Shown here: positions 8,884 through 17,236 of the stretch, in pieces
How positions within the stretch are numbered: the stretch's first letter is position 1
Layout of the letters: each line of letters begins with the position of its first letter
NCBI RefSeq assembly: GCF_013055795.1
Contig: NZ_JABETO010000028.1
Location: forward strand, 1-64,000
Direction: 5' to 3'
DNA length: 64,000 nt
Source of the DNA: Streptomyces sp. I05A-00742
GTDB lineage: Bacteria > Actinomycetota > Actinomycetes > Streptomycetales > Streptomycetaceae
The notes under the pieces: generated by a model
The model's database searches: none
Told to the model about the DNA's origin: nothing
What the model saw: the letters and a program-made list of their open reading frames with translations, nothing else
Made by a program: the position numbers and the translations under genes

Positions 8884-8958
8884 TCAGGCCGGCCTGCGGC
8901 CGTGGTTCGCCCGGTTCTTCCTCAGTCGCCACTTGCGCTTGCGGGTGCGCTTGGACAT
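8884..8958 (-). CDS. 50S ribosomal protein bL37 (24 aa)
   Basis: ATG at 8956-8958 (minus strand) with AGGAGAGG upstream encodes MSKRTRKRKW followed by RLRKNRANHGRRPA. The ending RANHGRRPA closely resembles KANHGKRPNA of mycobacterial bL37, a 24-residue protein of the large subunit, and the length is identical. A protein this basic and short fits an rRNA-binding peptide. It stands alone between the DUF2567 gene and ybaK and is easily missed by gene callers. The identification is from memory of the mycobacterial sequence, not a search. Confidence 0.8.
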   Translation of the reverse strand: MSKRTRKRKWRLRKNRANHGRRPA

Positions 8959-9067
8959 GCGTTCCCTCTCCTGGACGGTCGGGTGCCGCATCGGCGCTCC
9001 TGTCGTAGCGCGGGACGGCGGCGGCGTCCAGAGGGCGGGTCGTCCCGGCTCACGGGAGGACGAACCC

Positions 9068-9586
9068 TCACGCCTCCCGGGCGATCTCCGCCACCTTGGC
9101 GCCCGTCAGTTCCACCAGCACCTCGGGTGCCAGCTCCACCTCCAGGCCCCGGCGTCCCGCGGACACATGGATCGTCGGGTGGGCGAGCGCGGACGCGTCC
9201 AGGGCCGTCGGCAGGCGTTTGCGCCGGCCCAGGGGGGAGATGCCGCCGCGGACGTAGCCGGTGGCGCGCTCGGCGGCCGCCGGGTCGGCCATCGCCGCGC
9301 GCTTGCCGCCGGCCGCCGCGGCCAGGGCCTTGAGGTCGAGCGAGCCGGTCACGGGGACGACGGCCACCGTCAGGGCACCGTCCACCTCCGCCACGAGGGT
9401 CTTGAAGACCCGTCCGGGGTCGACGCCGAGCGCGTCGGCGGCCTCCTGCCCGTAGGACGCGGTGGCGGGGTCGTGCGCGTAGGCGTGCAGGGAGAAGCGC
9501 GCGCCCGCCTTCTCCAGGGCGACGACGGCGGGAGTGCCGCCGGAGGGGGCTCCCGCCCTTCCCGGTTTCCCGGCCTTCCGTGCCAC
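9068..9586 (-). CDS. ybaK: YbaK/EbsC-type aminoacyl-tRNA deacylase
   Basis: 172 aa, the full length of a YbaK/ProX-type editing domain. The family hydrolyses mischarged Cys-tRNA(Pro). Recognisable features are the VFKTLVAEVDG strand with the conserved Lys, VVPVTGSLDLKALA, and YVRGGISPLG near the substrate pocket. It starts 17 bp after the LON-domain gene and is almost certainly co-transcribed with it. The basic Gly-rich N-terminus (MARKAGKPGRAG) is an extension. Cys-tRNA(Pro) specificity is inferred from the family. Confidence 0.88.
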   Translation of the reverse strand: MARKAGKPGRAGAPSGGTPAVVALEKAGARFSLHAYAHDPATASYGQEAADALGVDPGRVFKTLVAEVDGALTVAVVPVTGSLDLKALAAAAGGKRAAMADPAAAERATGYVRGGISPLGRRKRLPTALDASALAHPTIHVSAGRRGLEVELAPEVLVELTGAKVAEIAREA

Positions 9587-9603
9587 CGTGCCGTCGCCTC
9601 CGC

Positions 9604-10341
9604 TCAGTTGGGGCTGGTCGGCTGCCGGGTGAAGTCCACCGCCGGCAGCGAGGGGAGCTTACCGATCAACGCGGTCTCGGTGCGCAGCAGTTTCAGCTCC
9701 TCCGCCAGCCGGGAGGCCGTGTCGGGCGCCTGGAGCAGCCGCTGTTTGGCCGGGACGTCGAGCATGGCCGCCGAGGCGACCAGGTAGGACAGGACGGACG
9801 GCTCCTCGGGGATGTCCGCCCGGCCGGCCAGGGACCGCTCGCTCGCCCCCGCCAGCCGCTTCTGGTAGGCGCGGAACGCCCGCAGCACGCCCTCGGCGAG
9901 TGCGCCGGCCCCCTCGCCGGGACGTTCCTCCAGCTCCTCCACCTCACCTGTCAGGAAGGGGCCCGAGGCGTCGACGGACAGCAGCCGGAAGCGGGTGGTG
10001 CCGGTGGCGAGGACCTCGTACGTGCCGTCCCTGCGCTCCCGCAGGGTGGCGGTCTCCGCGACGCAGCCGACGGCGTGGAAGGCCGCCATGGGGTCGGAGC
10101 CGAAGCCCGTCGCGGGACCCGGTTCCGGACGGGGCCCGTCGGGCAGGCCCGGGGCGCTGTGCGCCACCTCCAGGCCGTCGCGGATGGCCACGACGCCGAA
10201 GCGGCGCGGCGCGTCCTCGGGCAGTGCCGCGAGGTGGCGCATCATCGCGCGGTACCGCTGCTCGAAGACGTTCAGGGGGAGGACGAGGCCCGGGAACAGC
10301 ACCGAGTTCAGGGGAAAGATCGGGAGGCGCGCGGTGGTCAC
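9604..10341 (-). CDS. LON peptidase substrate-binding domain protein
   Basis: 245 aa consisting essentially of the Lon N-terminal domain: LPIFPLNSVLFPGLVLPLNVFEQRYRAM is the diagnostic start, and GCVAETATLRERRDGTYEVLATG is the following beta-rich core. No AAA+ or Ser-Lys protease part follows, so this is a stand-alone substrate-binding protein rather than a protease. It is the first gene of a pair with ybaK, 17 bp apart. Role unknown; peptide or degron recognition is the usual suggestion. Confidence 0.85.
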   Translation of the reverse strand: MTTARLPIFPLNSVLFPGLVLPLNVFEQRYRAMMRHLAALPEDAPRRFGVVAIRDGLEVAHSAPGLPDGPRPEPGPATGFGSDPMAAFHAVGCVAETATLRERRDGTYEVLATGTTRFRLLSVDASGPFLTGEVEELEERPGEGAGALAEGVLRAFRAYQKRLAGASERSLAGRADIPEEPSVLSYLVASAAMLDVPAKQRLLQAPDTASRLAEELKLLRTETALIGKLPSLPAVDFTRQPTSPN

Positions 10342-10423
10342 AGCCGGTAAGCCTAGGCCCTGTGGGGCGGAGTGTGCTCCCGTCCTTCCGCTTCCCGTCC
10401 CCGGGATCGTGTCCCCGCGGTCC

Positions 10424-12028
10424 TCACTGCCGCCGGAGCAGCCGGGACGCGCCCGCCGCCACCGTGGTGGCCAGCACCCAGCCGACCAGGACGAGCACCG
10501 CGGCGAGCCACTGCCCCGCGCCGCTGGTCTTCCAGACCGTGCCCTGCCCGAGGTCGACGACGGGCAGCAGCAGGTCGAGGGTGTAGAGCGCCGCGTTCCA
10601 GGTGGGGGCGCCCTCCTGCGGCTTCACCGGGGGCAGCGGATGGTCGGAGAACCAGAGCGTGCCGAGCGCCCACAGCACGGCCATCCACAGCGCCGCCCGG
10701 CCGGGGCGGTACCCGTAGGCGACCGTCCAGTCCTGGAGATAGCCCCACGCCTTGCCGGCCACCGGCAGCGTCTCACGGCGGCGGCGCTGCTTGGCGAGCA
10801 GCACCGCGCGGGCGTCGGTGTCCTCGCCGCTGTCCCGCAGGGCGGCGGCCAGGCACTCGTAGGGCTCGGGGGCGTACTCGGGGGTGGCGGCGGCCACCCA
10901 CTCCAGCCGCCGGGCGAGCGGGAAGGAGCCGTGCGGTATCAGCGTCTCGTACGAGAACCCGGCCATCACCAGCCCGCCGGGACCGGGCCAGCTGTCCCAG
11001 CGGTCGACCAGGTTGACCACCCGGGCGCCGGACAGCACCACCCGCCCGCTCTCCGGCCGCTCGCCCAGGAAGCGCAGCTCCGGCGTCTGGACCCGGCGCA
11101 GCGACAGCTCCTGGTCGCCCGTCATCACCAGCCGGGCCCGGCTGAAGTCCACGGCGTCCCCGAACCGGCCGTCGTCCAGCCGGATCCCGCCCTCGCAGCT
11201 GAAGCTCCGCAGCCGTGTCCCGTGCTCGGGGGTGGAGGGGGAGATGCCGTACGGGGGAGTGGCGCCCGACATGACCGGGCCCGCGTCGGCGGCGGGCGTG
11301 AGGTAGACGGTCCGCTCGACGGTGAGCTGCGGGGCGTTGAGCGCCCGGCGGCCGAAGGGGTTGCTCAGGGTGGTGCCGCGCAGGCTGAGCGAGGCGCCTA
11401 TCTTCGCGCCGCGCAGGCTCAGCTCCCCGTAGGCCCGGGCCAGCTCGGCCTGGAGGTCCTGGCCGACGGTCAGCCCGTCGGCGGCGATGGACACGCCGCG
11501 CCGGTCACGGCGCACCACGGCCTGGTTGAGCAGCAGGTCGGTGCCGACCCGGGCGTCGGTGAGCCGGATGCCGCGCCGGACGACGCAGCGCGGCAGGTGC
11601 AGATCGCCCTCGGTGTGCAGCCGGGCGGCCTCCAGCCGGGGGAGGGCGCAGCCGACCAGCCGTAGCGTGGTGAAGCGGCACTCGGGCAGCAGTACCTGCT
11701 GCTCGAAGCGGCAGTTCTGCATCTCGACGTAGGGCACGACCGTGCCGCCGGAGAGGTCGAGCAGACCGGTGATCTGCACCCCGTTGAGCTTGAGCGCCGG
11801 CACCCGGCCGGGCAGCGCGGGCGGGCCGTCGAGCAGCAGCAGGGCGAGCACCCCGGCGCGCACGCTGCGGTCGGGGCCCCAGGTCCACGGTCCGCCGGGG
11901 TCGTTCTGCTCGGGGTGGGGGGTGCGCAGGTCGTGGGTGGTGCCGGTGCGGAAGGCCCGCCACATGCCCTCTTCCGCGGCGGTGAGCTCCAGGCCGGGGG
12001 GCGGTTCCCCGTCGGGCGACGTGGTCAC
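10424..12028 (-). CDS. pentapeptide-repeat-like membrane protein, 534 aa
   Basis: The GTG at 12026-12028 with GGAGGGA upstream is preferred over in-frame codons further upstream. Residues ~60-330 contain many short repeating strands (LNGVQITGLLDLSGG, CRFTTLRLVGC, ADGLTVGQDLQAEL, LRGAKIGASLSLRG) that suggest a right-handed beta-helix of pentapeptide-repeat type. After a helical linker with many Arg residues, the last ~130 residues hold about three membrane helices. Homologues in Streptomyces are sometimes labelled oxidoreductase, but I see no cofactor motif. It is divergent from hisD. Function unknown. Confidence 0.7.
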   Translation of the reverse strand: MTTSPDGEPPPGLELTAAEEGMWRAFRTGTTHDLRTPHPEQNDPGGPWTWGPDRSVRAGVLALLLLDGPPALPGRVPALKLNGVQITGLLDLSGGTVVPYVEMQNCRFEQQVLLPECRFTTLRLVGCALPRLEAARLHTEGDLHLPRCVVRRGIRLTDARVGTDLLLNQAVVRRDRRGVSIAADGLTVGQDLQAELARAYGELSLRGAKIGASLSLRGTTLSNPFGRRALNAPQLTVERTVYLTPAADAGPVMSGATPPYGISPSTPEHGTRLRSFSCEGGIRLDDGRFGDAVDFSRARLVMTGDQELSLRRVQTPELRFLGERPESGRVVLSGARVVNLVDRWDSWPGPGGLVMAGFSYETLIPHGSFPLARRLEWVAAATPEYAPEPYECLAAALRDSGEDTDARAVLLAKQRRRRETLPVAGKAWGYLQDWTVAYGYRPGRAALWMAVLWALGTLWFSDHPLPPVKPQEGAPTWNAALYTLDLLLPVVDLGQGTVWKTSGAGQWLAAVLVLVGWVLATTVAAGASRLLRRQ

Positions 12029-12258
12029 GGTTCCCTCCCTCGTGAGTGCTCGGGTGCGGGCACCCGTACCTCTGGACGTACCGGACCTCATGTACGTACT
12101 GGCTCGATGCCCGGTGGGTGACAGCTTGAACACGCACAGTGCGCAAACTTTGTCGGCCCTCCTTCAGGTGCCCGGCCCGGCCGCCATGGAGTGAAGATCG
12201 ATTCCCGGCCGGCGTATCACTGGGTGGTACGGAGAGCGGTGCGGCGGGACGGGTCTGA

Positions 12259-12264
12259 GACAAT
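12259..12264 (+). promoter_or_regulatory. candidate -10 of the his operon (leaderless hisD)
   Basis: GACAAT ends 7 nt before the hisD GTG at 12272, and no Shine-Dalgarno is present in the gap. The his message probably starts at the initiation codon. I see no convincing -35, and there is no room for a leader-peptide attenuator. Confidence 0.4.
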
Positions 12265-12271
12265 TGGCCAT

Positions 12272-13621
12272 GTGATCTCCCGAATCGATCTGCGCGGCGG
12301 CGCCGTCACCGACGGCACCATCGACCGCGACCTGCTGCCCCGAGCCGAACTCGACGTCGAGGCCGCCCTGGAGAAGGTGCGGCCCATCTGCGAGGACGTG
12401 CATCATCGCGGGACGGCGGCACTGATCGACTACGCGGAGAAGTTCGACGGCGTGACGATCGACCGGGTGCGCGTCGCCCCGGAGGCGATCGAGCGGGCCC
12501 TGGCCGAACTCGACCCGGCAGTGCGCGCCGCCCTGGAGGAGTCCATCCGCCGCGCCCGCCTCGTCCACCGCGAGCAGCGCCGCACCGACAAGACCGTCAC
12601 CGTCGTGCCCGGCGGCACGGTCACCGAGCGCTGGGTGCCCGTCGAGCGCGTCGGCCTGTACGTGCCGGGCGGCAACGCCGTCTACCCGTCGTCCGTCGTG
12701 ATGAACGTGGTGCCCGCGCAGGAGGCCGGTGTCGCCTCGCTGGCGGTCTCCTCCCCGCCGCAGAAGGACTTCGGCGGTCTCCCGCACCCGACCATCCTCG
12801 CCGCCTGCGCCCTGCTCGGCGTGGACGAGGTGTACGCGGCCGGCGGCGCCCAGGCGATCGCCATGTTCGCCTACGGCACCGACGAGTGCCGGCCCGCGCA
12901 GCTGGTCACCGGCCCCGGCAACATCTGGGTCGCCGCCGCCAAGCGGCTGCTCAAGGGCCGGATCGGCATCGACGCCGAGGCCGGTCCGACCGAGATCGCG
13001 ATCCTCGCCGACGACACCGCCGACGCCGCGCACGTCGCCGCCGACCTGATCAGCCAGGCCGAGCACGACACGCTGGCCGCCGCCGTCCTCGTCACGCCCT
13101 CCGAGGCGCTCGCCGAGGCCGTCGAGGCCGAGCTGAAGACCCAGGTCGCCGCCACCAAGCACACCGGGCGCATCACCGAGGCGCTGGCCGGCCGGCAGTC
13201 CGGCATCGTCCTCGTCGACGACCTCGACCAGGGCCTCGCCGTCGTCGACGCCTACGCCGCCGAGCACCTGGAGATCCAGACCGCCGACGCCTCCGCCGTC
13301 GCCGCCCGGGTCCGCAACGCCGGAGCGGTCTTCGTCGGGCCGTACGCGCCCGTCTCGCTCGGCGACTACTGCGCCGGCTCCAACCACGTCCTGCCCACCG
13401 GCGGCTGCGCCTGCCACTCCTCCGGCCTGTCCGTGCAGTCGTTCCTGCGCGGCATCCACGTCGTGGACTACAGCCGAGACGCGCTCGCCGAGGTCACCCA
13501 CCACGTGGTGACACTGGCCGAGGCGGAGGACCTGCCGGCGCACGGCGCGGCGCTCAAGGCGCGTTTTGCCGGAGGCGAACCGGACCAGCGCAGCGAACGG
13601 AAGGTTCCGAACGGCAAGTGA
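12272..13621 (+). CDS. hisD: histidinol dehydrogenase
   Basis: NAD-dependent, zinc-containing enzyme for the last two steps of histidine synthesis (histidinol to histidine), 449 aa. Family blocks are visible: PGGNAVYPSSVVMNVVPA, GLPHPTILAACALLGVDE, TGPGNIWVAAAKR, AEAGPTEIAILAD, SQAEHDTLAAAVL and the C-terminal GSNHVLPTGGCACHSSGLSV. The GTG at 12272 gives VISRIDLRGG, matching the usual N-terminus; the in-frame ATG at 12191 would add 27 unrelated residues. It heads an operon in which every following gene overlaps its predecessor; its own stop overlaps the hisC start. Confidence 0.96.
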   Translation: MISRIDLRGGAVTDGTIDRDLLPRAELDVEAALEKVRPICEDVHHRGTAALIDYAEKFDGVTIDRVRVAPEAIERALAELDPAVRAALEESIRRARLVHREQRRTDKTVTVVPGGTVTERWVPVERVGLYVPGGNAVYPSSVVMNVVPAQEAGVASLAVSSPPQKDFGGLPHPTILAACALLGVDEVYAAGGAQAIAMFAYGTDECRPAQLVTGPGNIWVAAAKRLLKGRIGIDAEAGPTEIAILADDTADAAHVAADLISQAEHDTLAAAVLVTPSEALAEAVEAELKTQVAATKHTGRITEALAGRQSGIVLVDDLDQGLAVVDAYAAEHLEIQTADASAVAARVRNAGAVFVGPYAPVSLGDYCAGSNHVLPTGGCACHSSGLSVQSFLRGIHVVDYSRDALAEVTHHVVTLAEAEDLPAHGAALKARFAGGEPDQRSERKVPNGK

Positions 13622-14721
13622 CAAGGATCGACGACCTCCCTATCCGGGACGAACTGCGCGGCATGTCCCCGTACGGCGCCCCCCAGCTCGACGTCCCCGT
13701 CCGCCTGAACACCAACGAGAACCCGCACCCGCTGCCCGAGCCCCTGGTCGCCCGTATCGCCGAGCGCGTCGCCGAGGCCGCCCGGCACCTCAACCGCTAC
13801 CCCGACCGGGACGCGGTCGAGCTGCGCACCCGGCTCGCCGAGTACCTCACCCGCACCGGCGGCCACAAGGTCGCGCGCGAGAACATCTGGGCCGCCAACG
13901 GCTCCAACGAGGTCATCCAGCAGCTGCTCCAGACCTTCGGCGGACCCGGCCGCACCGCGATCGGCTTCGAGCCCTCGTACTCGATGCACGCCCTGATCTC
14001 CCGCGGCACCGGCACCGGCTGGCTCTCCGGCCCGCGCCGGGACGACTTCACCATCGACGTCGAGACCGCCGAGCGGGCCATCGCCGAGCACCGGCCCGAC
14101 GTCGTCTTCGTCTGCTCGCCCAACAACCCCACCGGCACCGCCGTCGACGCGGAGACCGTGCTGCGGCTGTACGACGCGGCGCAGGCGGCCAAGCCGTCGA
14201 TGGTCGTGGTCGACGAGGCGTACGGCGAGTTCAGCCACCGCCCCTCGCTGCTGCCCCTGATCGAGGGCCGGCCGAACCTGGTCGTCTCGCGGACGATGTC
14301 CAAGGCGTTCGGCGCGGCCGGGCTGCGCCTGGGCTACCTGGCCGCCGATCCCGCGGTGGTGGACGCCGTCCAGCTGGTCCGGCTGCCGTACCACCTCTCG
14401 TCCGTCACCCAGGCGACCGCCCTCGCGGCGCTGGAGTACACGGACACGCTGCTCGGCTATGTCGAGCAGCTCAAGGCCGAACGCGACCGCCTGGTCGCCG
14501 AGCTGCGCGCCATGGGCTGCGAAGTGACCGCGTCCGACGCGAACTTCGTGCAGTTCGGGGTGTTCGAGGACGCGCACGCGGCCTGGCAGGCCATCCTCGA
14601 CCGGGGCGTCCTGGTCCGGGACAACGGCGTGCCCGGCAGGCTGCGGGTCACCGCGGGCACCCGCGAGGAGAACGACGCGTTCCTCGACGCGGTGCGCACC
14701 GTCATGAAGGAGAACCGATGA
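13618..14721 (+). CDS. hisC: histidinol-phosphate aminotransferase
   Basis: PLP-dependent fold-type I aminotransferase (imidazole-acetol phosphate to histidinol phosphate), 367 aa. The N-terminal LNTNENPHPLPEP, the ANGSNEVIQQLL phosphate region, CSPNNPTGTA, DEAYGEF and the PLP-lysine segment SRTMSKAFGAAGLRLGY are intact. The GTG at 13618 overlaps the hisD stop (GTGA), indicating translational coupling; GGAAGG lies ~15 nt upstream inside hisD. The stop overlaps the hisB ATG. Confidence 0.95.
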   Translation: MTRIDDLPIRDELRGMSPYGAPQLDVPVRLNTNENPHPLPEPLVARIAERVAEAARHLNRYPDRDAVELRTRLAEYLTRTGGHKVARENIWAANGSNEVIQQLLQTFGGPGRTAIGFEPSYSMHALISRGTGTGWLSGPRRDDFTIDVETAERAIAEHRPDVVFVCSPNNPTGTAVDAETVLRLYDAAQAAKPSMVVVDEAYGEFSHRPSLLPLIEGRPNLVVSRTMSKAFGAAGLRLGYLAADPAVVDAVQLVRLPYHLSSVTQATALAALEYTDTLLGYVEQLKAERDRLVAELRAMGCEVTASDANFVQFGVFEDAHAAWQAILDRGVLVRDNGVPGRLRVTAGTREENDAFLDAVRTVMKENR

Positions 14722-15314
14722 ACCACCGCGTGGGTCGCATCGAGCGGACCACCAAGGAGACGTCCGTCCTCGTCGAGATAGACCTCGACGGGACCGGACA
14801 GGTCGACGTGTCGACGGGTGTCGGCTTCTACGACCACATGCTCGACCAGCTCGGCCGGCACGGCCTGTTCGACCTCACCGTCAAGACCGATGGCGACCTG
14901 CACATCGACACCCACCACACCATCGAGGACACCGCCCTCGCGCTGGGTGCCGCCTTCCGGCAGGCGCTCGGCGACAAGGTGGGCATCTACCGCTTCGGCA
15001 ACTGCACGGTCCCGCTGGACGAGTCGCTGGCCCAGGTGACCGTCGACCTCTCCGGCCGTCCGTACCTGGTGCACACCGAGCCCGAGAACATCGCGCCGAT
15101 GATCGGCACCTACGACACGACGATGACCCGGCACATACTGGAGTCCTTCGTCGCCCAGGCGCAGATCGCCCTGCACGTCCACGTGCCGTACGGGCGCAAC
15201 GCGCACCACATCGTGGAGTGCCAGTTCAAGGCGCTGGCGCGGGCGCTGCGGTACGCGTGCGAGCGCGACCCGCGGGCCGCCGGAATTCTCCCCTCCACGA
15301 AGGGCGCGCTGTGA
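14718..15314 (+). CDS. hisB: imidazoleglycerol-phosphate dehydratase
   Basis: Converts imidazoleglycerol phosphate to imidazole-acetol phosphate. At 198 aa it is the single-function dehydratase without the phosphatase domain of the enterobacterial fusion. Metal-binding repeats are visible as GFYDHMLDQLGRH, DTHHTIEDTA and ARNAHHIVE-like (GRNAHHIVECQFKALA). The ATG at 14718 overlaps the hisC stop (ATGA). AAGGAG just upstream serves as Shine-Dalgarno. The stop overlaps the start of a 55-aa membrane protein. Confidence 0.96.
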   Translation: MNHRVGRIERTTKETSVLVEIDLDGTGQVDVSTGVGFYDHMLDQLGRHGLFDLTVKTDGDLHIDTHHTIEDTALALGAAFRQALGDKVGIYRFGNCTVPLDESLAQVTVDLSGRPYLVHTEPENIAPMIGTYDTTMTRHILESFVAQAQIALHVHVPYGRNAHHIVECQFKALARALRYACERDPRAAGILPSTKGAL

Positions 15315-15478
15315 ACGGCATCTCCACCGCGCTGATCCTGGTCGGGCTCTTCCTCATCGGCGGCATCGTCTCCTTCGTCAAGCAGGGCATGCCCAAGGGC
15401 GTCATCGTGCTGCTCGGCATCGGGGCCGCGATGGCTCTGACCGCCGGAGTGATGCGGATCGAAAGCCTGTGGTCATGA
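15311..15478 (+). CDS. small membrane protein inside the his operon, 55 aa
   Basis: The GTG at 15311 overlaps the hisB stop, and its own TGA overlaps the hisH ATG, so it is translationally coupled on both sides. The product VNGISTALILVGLFLIGGIV...GVIVLLGIGAAMALTAGV has two hydrophobic helices joined by a short basic loop (KQGMPKG), with a short tail ESLWS. It has no catalytic motif. Its fixed place between hisB and hisH suggests a conserved role, perhaps membrane tethering or stability of the pathway, but no function is known to me. Confidence 0.8.
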   Translation: MNGISTALILVGLFLIGGIVSFVKQGMPKGVIVLLGIGAAMALTAGVMRIESLWS

Positions 15479-16113
15479 GCGCAAAGAAAGTCGTCGTCTT
15501 CGATTACGGGTTCGGCAATGTCCGGTCCGCCGAGCGGGCCCTCGCGCATGTCGGCGCCGATGTCGAGATCACCCGCGACTTCGACCGGGCGATGAACGCC
15601 GACGGTCTCCTCGTCCCCGGCGTCGGCGCGTTCGCGGCCTGTATGCAGGGGCTGCGGGACGCCCGCGGGGAGTGGGTCATCGGCCGCCGGCTGTCCGGCG
15701 GCCGCCCGGTGATGGGCATCTGCGTCGGGATGCAGGTCCTCTTCGCCCGGGGCATCGAGCACGGCGTCGAGACCGACGGCCTGGACGAGTGGCCGGGCAC
15801 GGTCGAGCCGCTGAAGGCGCCCGTCGTCCCGCACATGGGCTGGAACACGGTCGCGCCCGCCGAGGGCTCCACGCTCTTCGCCGGACTGGACGCGGACACC
15901 CGGTACTACTTCGTCCACTCCTACGCCGTCCGCGAGTGGACCCTCGACGTCACCAACGAGGCCATCCGGCCGCCCCTGGTGACCTGGGCCGAGCACGGTG
16001 AACCGTTTGTCGCCGCCGTCGAGAACGGCCCGCTGTGGGCCACCCAGTTCCACCCCGAGAAGTCCGGCGACGCCGGATCCCAGCTCCTCACCAACTGGAT
16101 CGGAACCCTGTGA
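15475..16113 (+). CDS. hisH: imidazole glycerol phosphate synthase, glutaminase subunit
   Basis: Class I glutamine amidotransferase subunit (212 aa) that supplies ammonia to HisF. The nucleophile Cys is in VMGICVGMQVLF and the His/Glu of the triad are in FHPEKSGDAG near the C-terminus. The oxyanion-strand region PHMGWNTV is present. The ATG at 15475 overlaps the upstream small-protein stop; the in-frame ATG at 15469 is the alternative. Its partner hisF is separated from it by priA and a Rid gene. Confidence 0.95.
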   Translation: MSAKKVVVFDYGFGNVRSAERALAHVGADVEITRDFDRAMNADGLLVPGVGAFAACMQGLRDARGEWVIGRRLSGGRPVMGICVGMQVLFARGIEHGVETDGLDEWPGTVEPLKAPVVPHMGWNTVAPAEGSTLFAGLDADTRYYFVHSYAVREWTLDVTNEAIRPPLVTWAEHGEPFVAAVENGPLWATQFHPEKSGDAGSQLLTNWIGTL

Positions 16114-16835
16114 GCACTCTCGAACTCCTCCCCGCCGTCGACGTCCGTGACGGCCAGGCCGTGCGGCTGGTCCATGGCGAGTCGGGCTCCGAGACCTCGT
16201 ACGGCGACCCGCTGGCCGCCGCCCGCGCCTGGCAGAGCGCCGGGGCCGAGTGGCTGCACCTCGTCGACCTGGACGCCGCCTTCGGCACCGGCGACAACCG
16301 GGCACAGATCGCCGAGGTCGTCCGCGCCATGGACATCAAGGTCGAGCTCTCCGGCGGCATCCGTGACGACGCCTCGCTGGCCGCCGCCCTCGGCACCGGC
16401 TGCACCCGCGTCAACCTCGGCACCGCCGCGCTGGAGAGCCCCGAGTGGGTGGCCCGCGTCATCGCCGAGCACGGCGACCGGATCGCCGTCGGCCTCGACG
16501 TCCGCGGCACCACCCTGCGCGGCCGCGGCTGGACCCGCGACGGCGGCGACCTCTACGAGACGCTGGCCCGCCTCGACTCCGAGGGCTGCGCCCGCTACGT
16601 CGTCACCGACATCGCCAAGGACGGCACCCTCCAGGGCCCCAACCTGGAGCTGCTGAAGAACGTCTGCGCCGCCACCGACAAGCCCGTCGTGGCCTCCGGC
16701 GGCGTCTCCTCCCTTGACGATCTGCGGGCAATCGTGACCCTGGTACCTGAGGGCGTCGAAGGAGCGATCGTCGGCAAGGCCCTCTACGCCAAGGCGTTCA
16801 CCTTGGAAGAGGCCCTGGAGGCAGTGTCCGTATGA
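16110..16835 (+). CDS. priA: bifunctional phosphoribosyl isomerase A (HisA/TrpF activities)
   Basis: (beta/alpha)8 isomerase, 241 aa. In actinobacteria PriA performs both the HisA reaction (ProFAR to PRFAR) and the TrpF reaction (PRA to CdRP). Key residues are present: Asp11 and Arg19 at the N-terminus, Asp130, Arg139/Trp141 in LRGRGW, and Asp171 in IAKDGT. By spacing, Arg139, Trp141 and Asp171 correspond to Arg143, Trp145 and Asp175 of the M. tuberculosis enzyme, residues linked to dual-substrate use. No trpF lies beside trpC/B/A in this window, which fits dual function. The GTG at 16110 overlaps the hisH stop. Confidence 0.95.
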   Translation: MSTLELLPAVDVRDGQAVRLVHGESGSETSYGDPLAAARAWQSAGAEWLHLVDLDAAFGTGDNRAQIAEVVRAMDIKVELSGGIRDDASLAAALGTGCTRVNLGTAALESPEWVARVIAEHGDRIAVGLDVRGTTLRGRGWTRDGGDLYETLARLDSEGCARYVVTDIAKDGTLQGPNLELLKNVCAATDKPVVASGGVSSLDDLRAIVTLVPEGVEGAIVGKALYAKAFTLEEALEAVSV

Positions 16836-17236
16836 GCGAAACCCCGGCTCCGCAGCGCGTGCAGACAGACAGTCCCTGGGAAGCGTCCATCGGCTTCGCG
16901 CGTGCCGTGGCGGCCGGGGACCGGGTGCACGTCGCCGGGACGATGCCGCTGGTGAACGGCGTCCTCCAGGGCGAGGGCGACCCGTACGAGCAGGCCCTCG
17001 CCGCCTTCGGCAACGCGCTCGACGCGCTGAAGGAGTTCGGCCTGGGCCCCGAGTCCGTCGTGCGCACCCGGATGTACCTCACTCACGCGCGGGACGTGGA
17101 CGCGGTCGGCCGCGCCCACAAGGAGCTCTTCGACGGCGTCCGGCCCGCCGCGACCATGGTCGTGGTGTCCGGCTTCGTCGACTCGCGCGTCCTGGTCGAA
17201 GTAGAAGTAGAAGCATTCAGAGGAGCATCGGCGTGA
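16832..17236 (+). CDS. RidA/YjgF/UK114-family protein
   Basis: 134 aa, one Rid domain: SPWEASIGFARAVAAGDRVHVAGT, ALDALKEFGLGPESVVRTRMYLT and the C-terminal VLVEVEVEAF. Canonical RidA enzymes hydrolyse reactive enamine/imine intermediates using an Arg in the PARS motif. Here that motif reads PAAT, so the Arg is replaced by Ala and classic 2-aminoacrylate deaminase activity is unlikely. It lies between priA and hisF with overlapping start and stop codons on both sides, which suggests a role tied to the pathway. It probably acts as a trimer in the cytoplasm. Confidence 0.85.
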   Translation: MSETPAPQRVQTDSPWEASIGFARAVAAGDRVHVAGTMPLVNGVLQGEGDPYEQALAAFGNALDALKEFGLGPESVVRTRMYLTHARDVDAVGRAHKELFDGVRPAATMVVVSGFVDSRVLVEVEVEAFRGASA

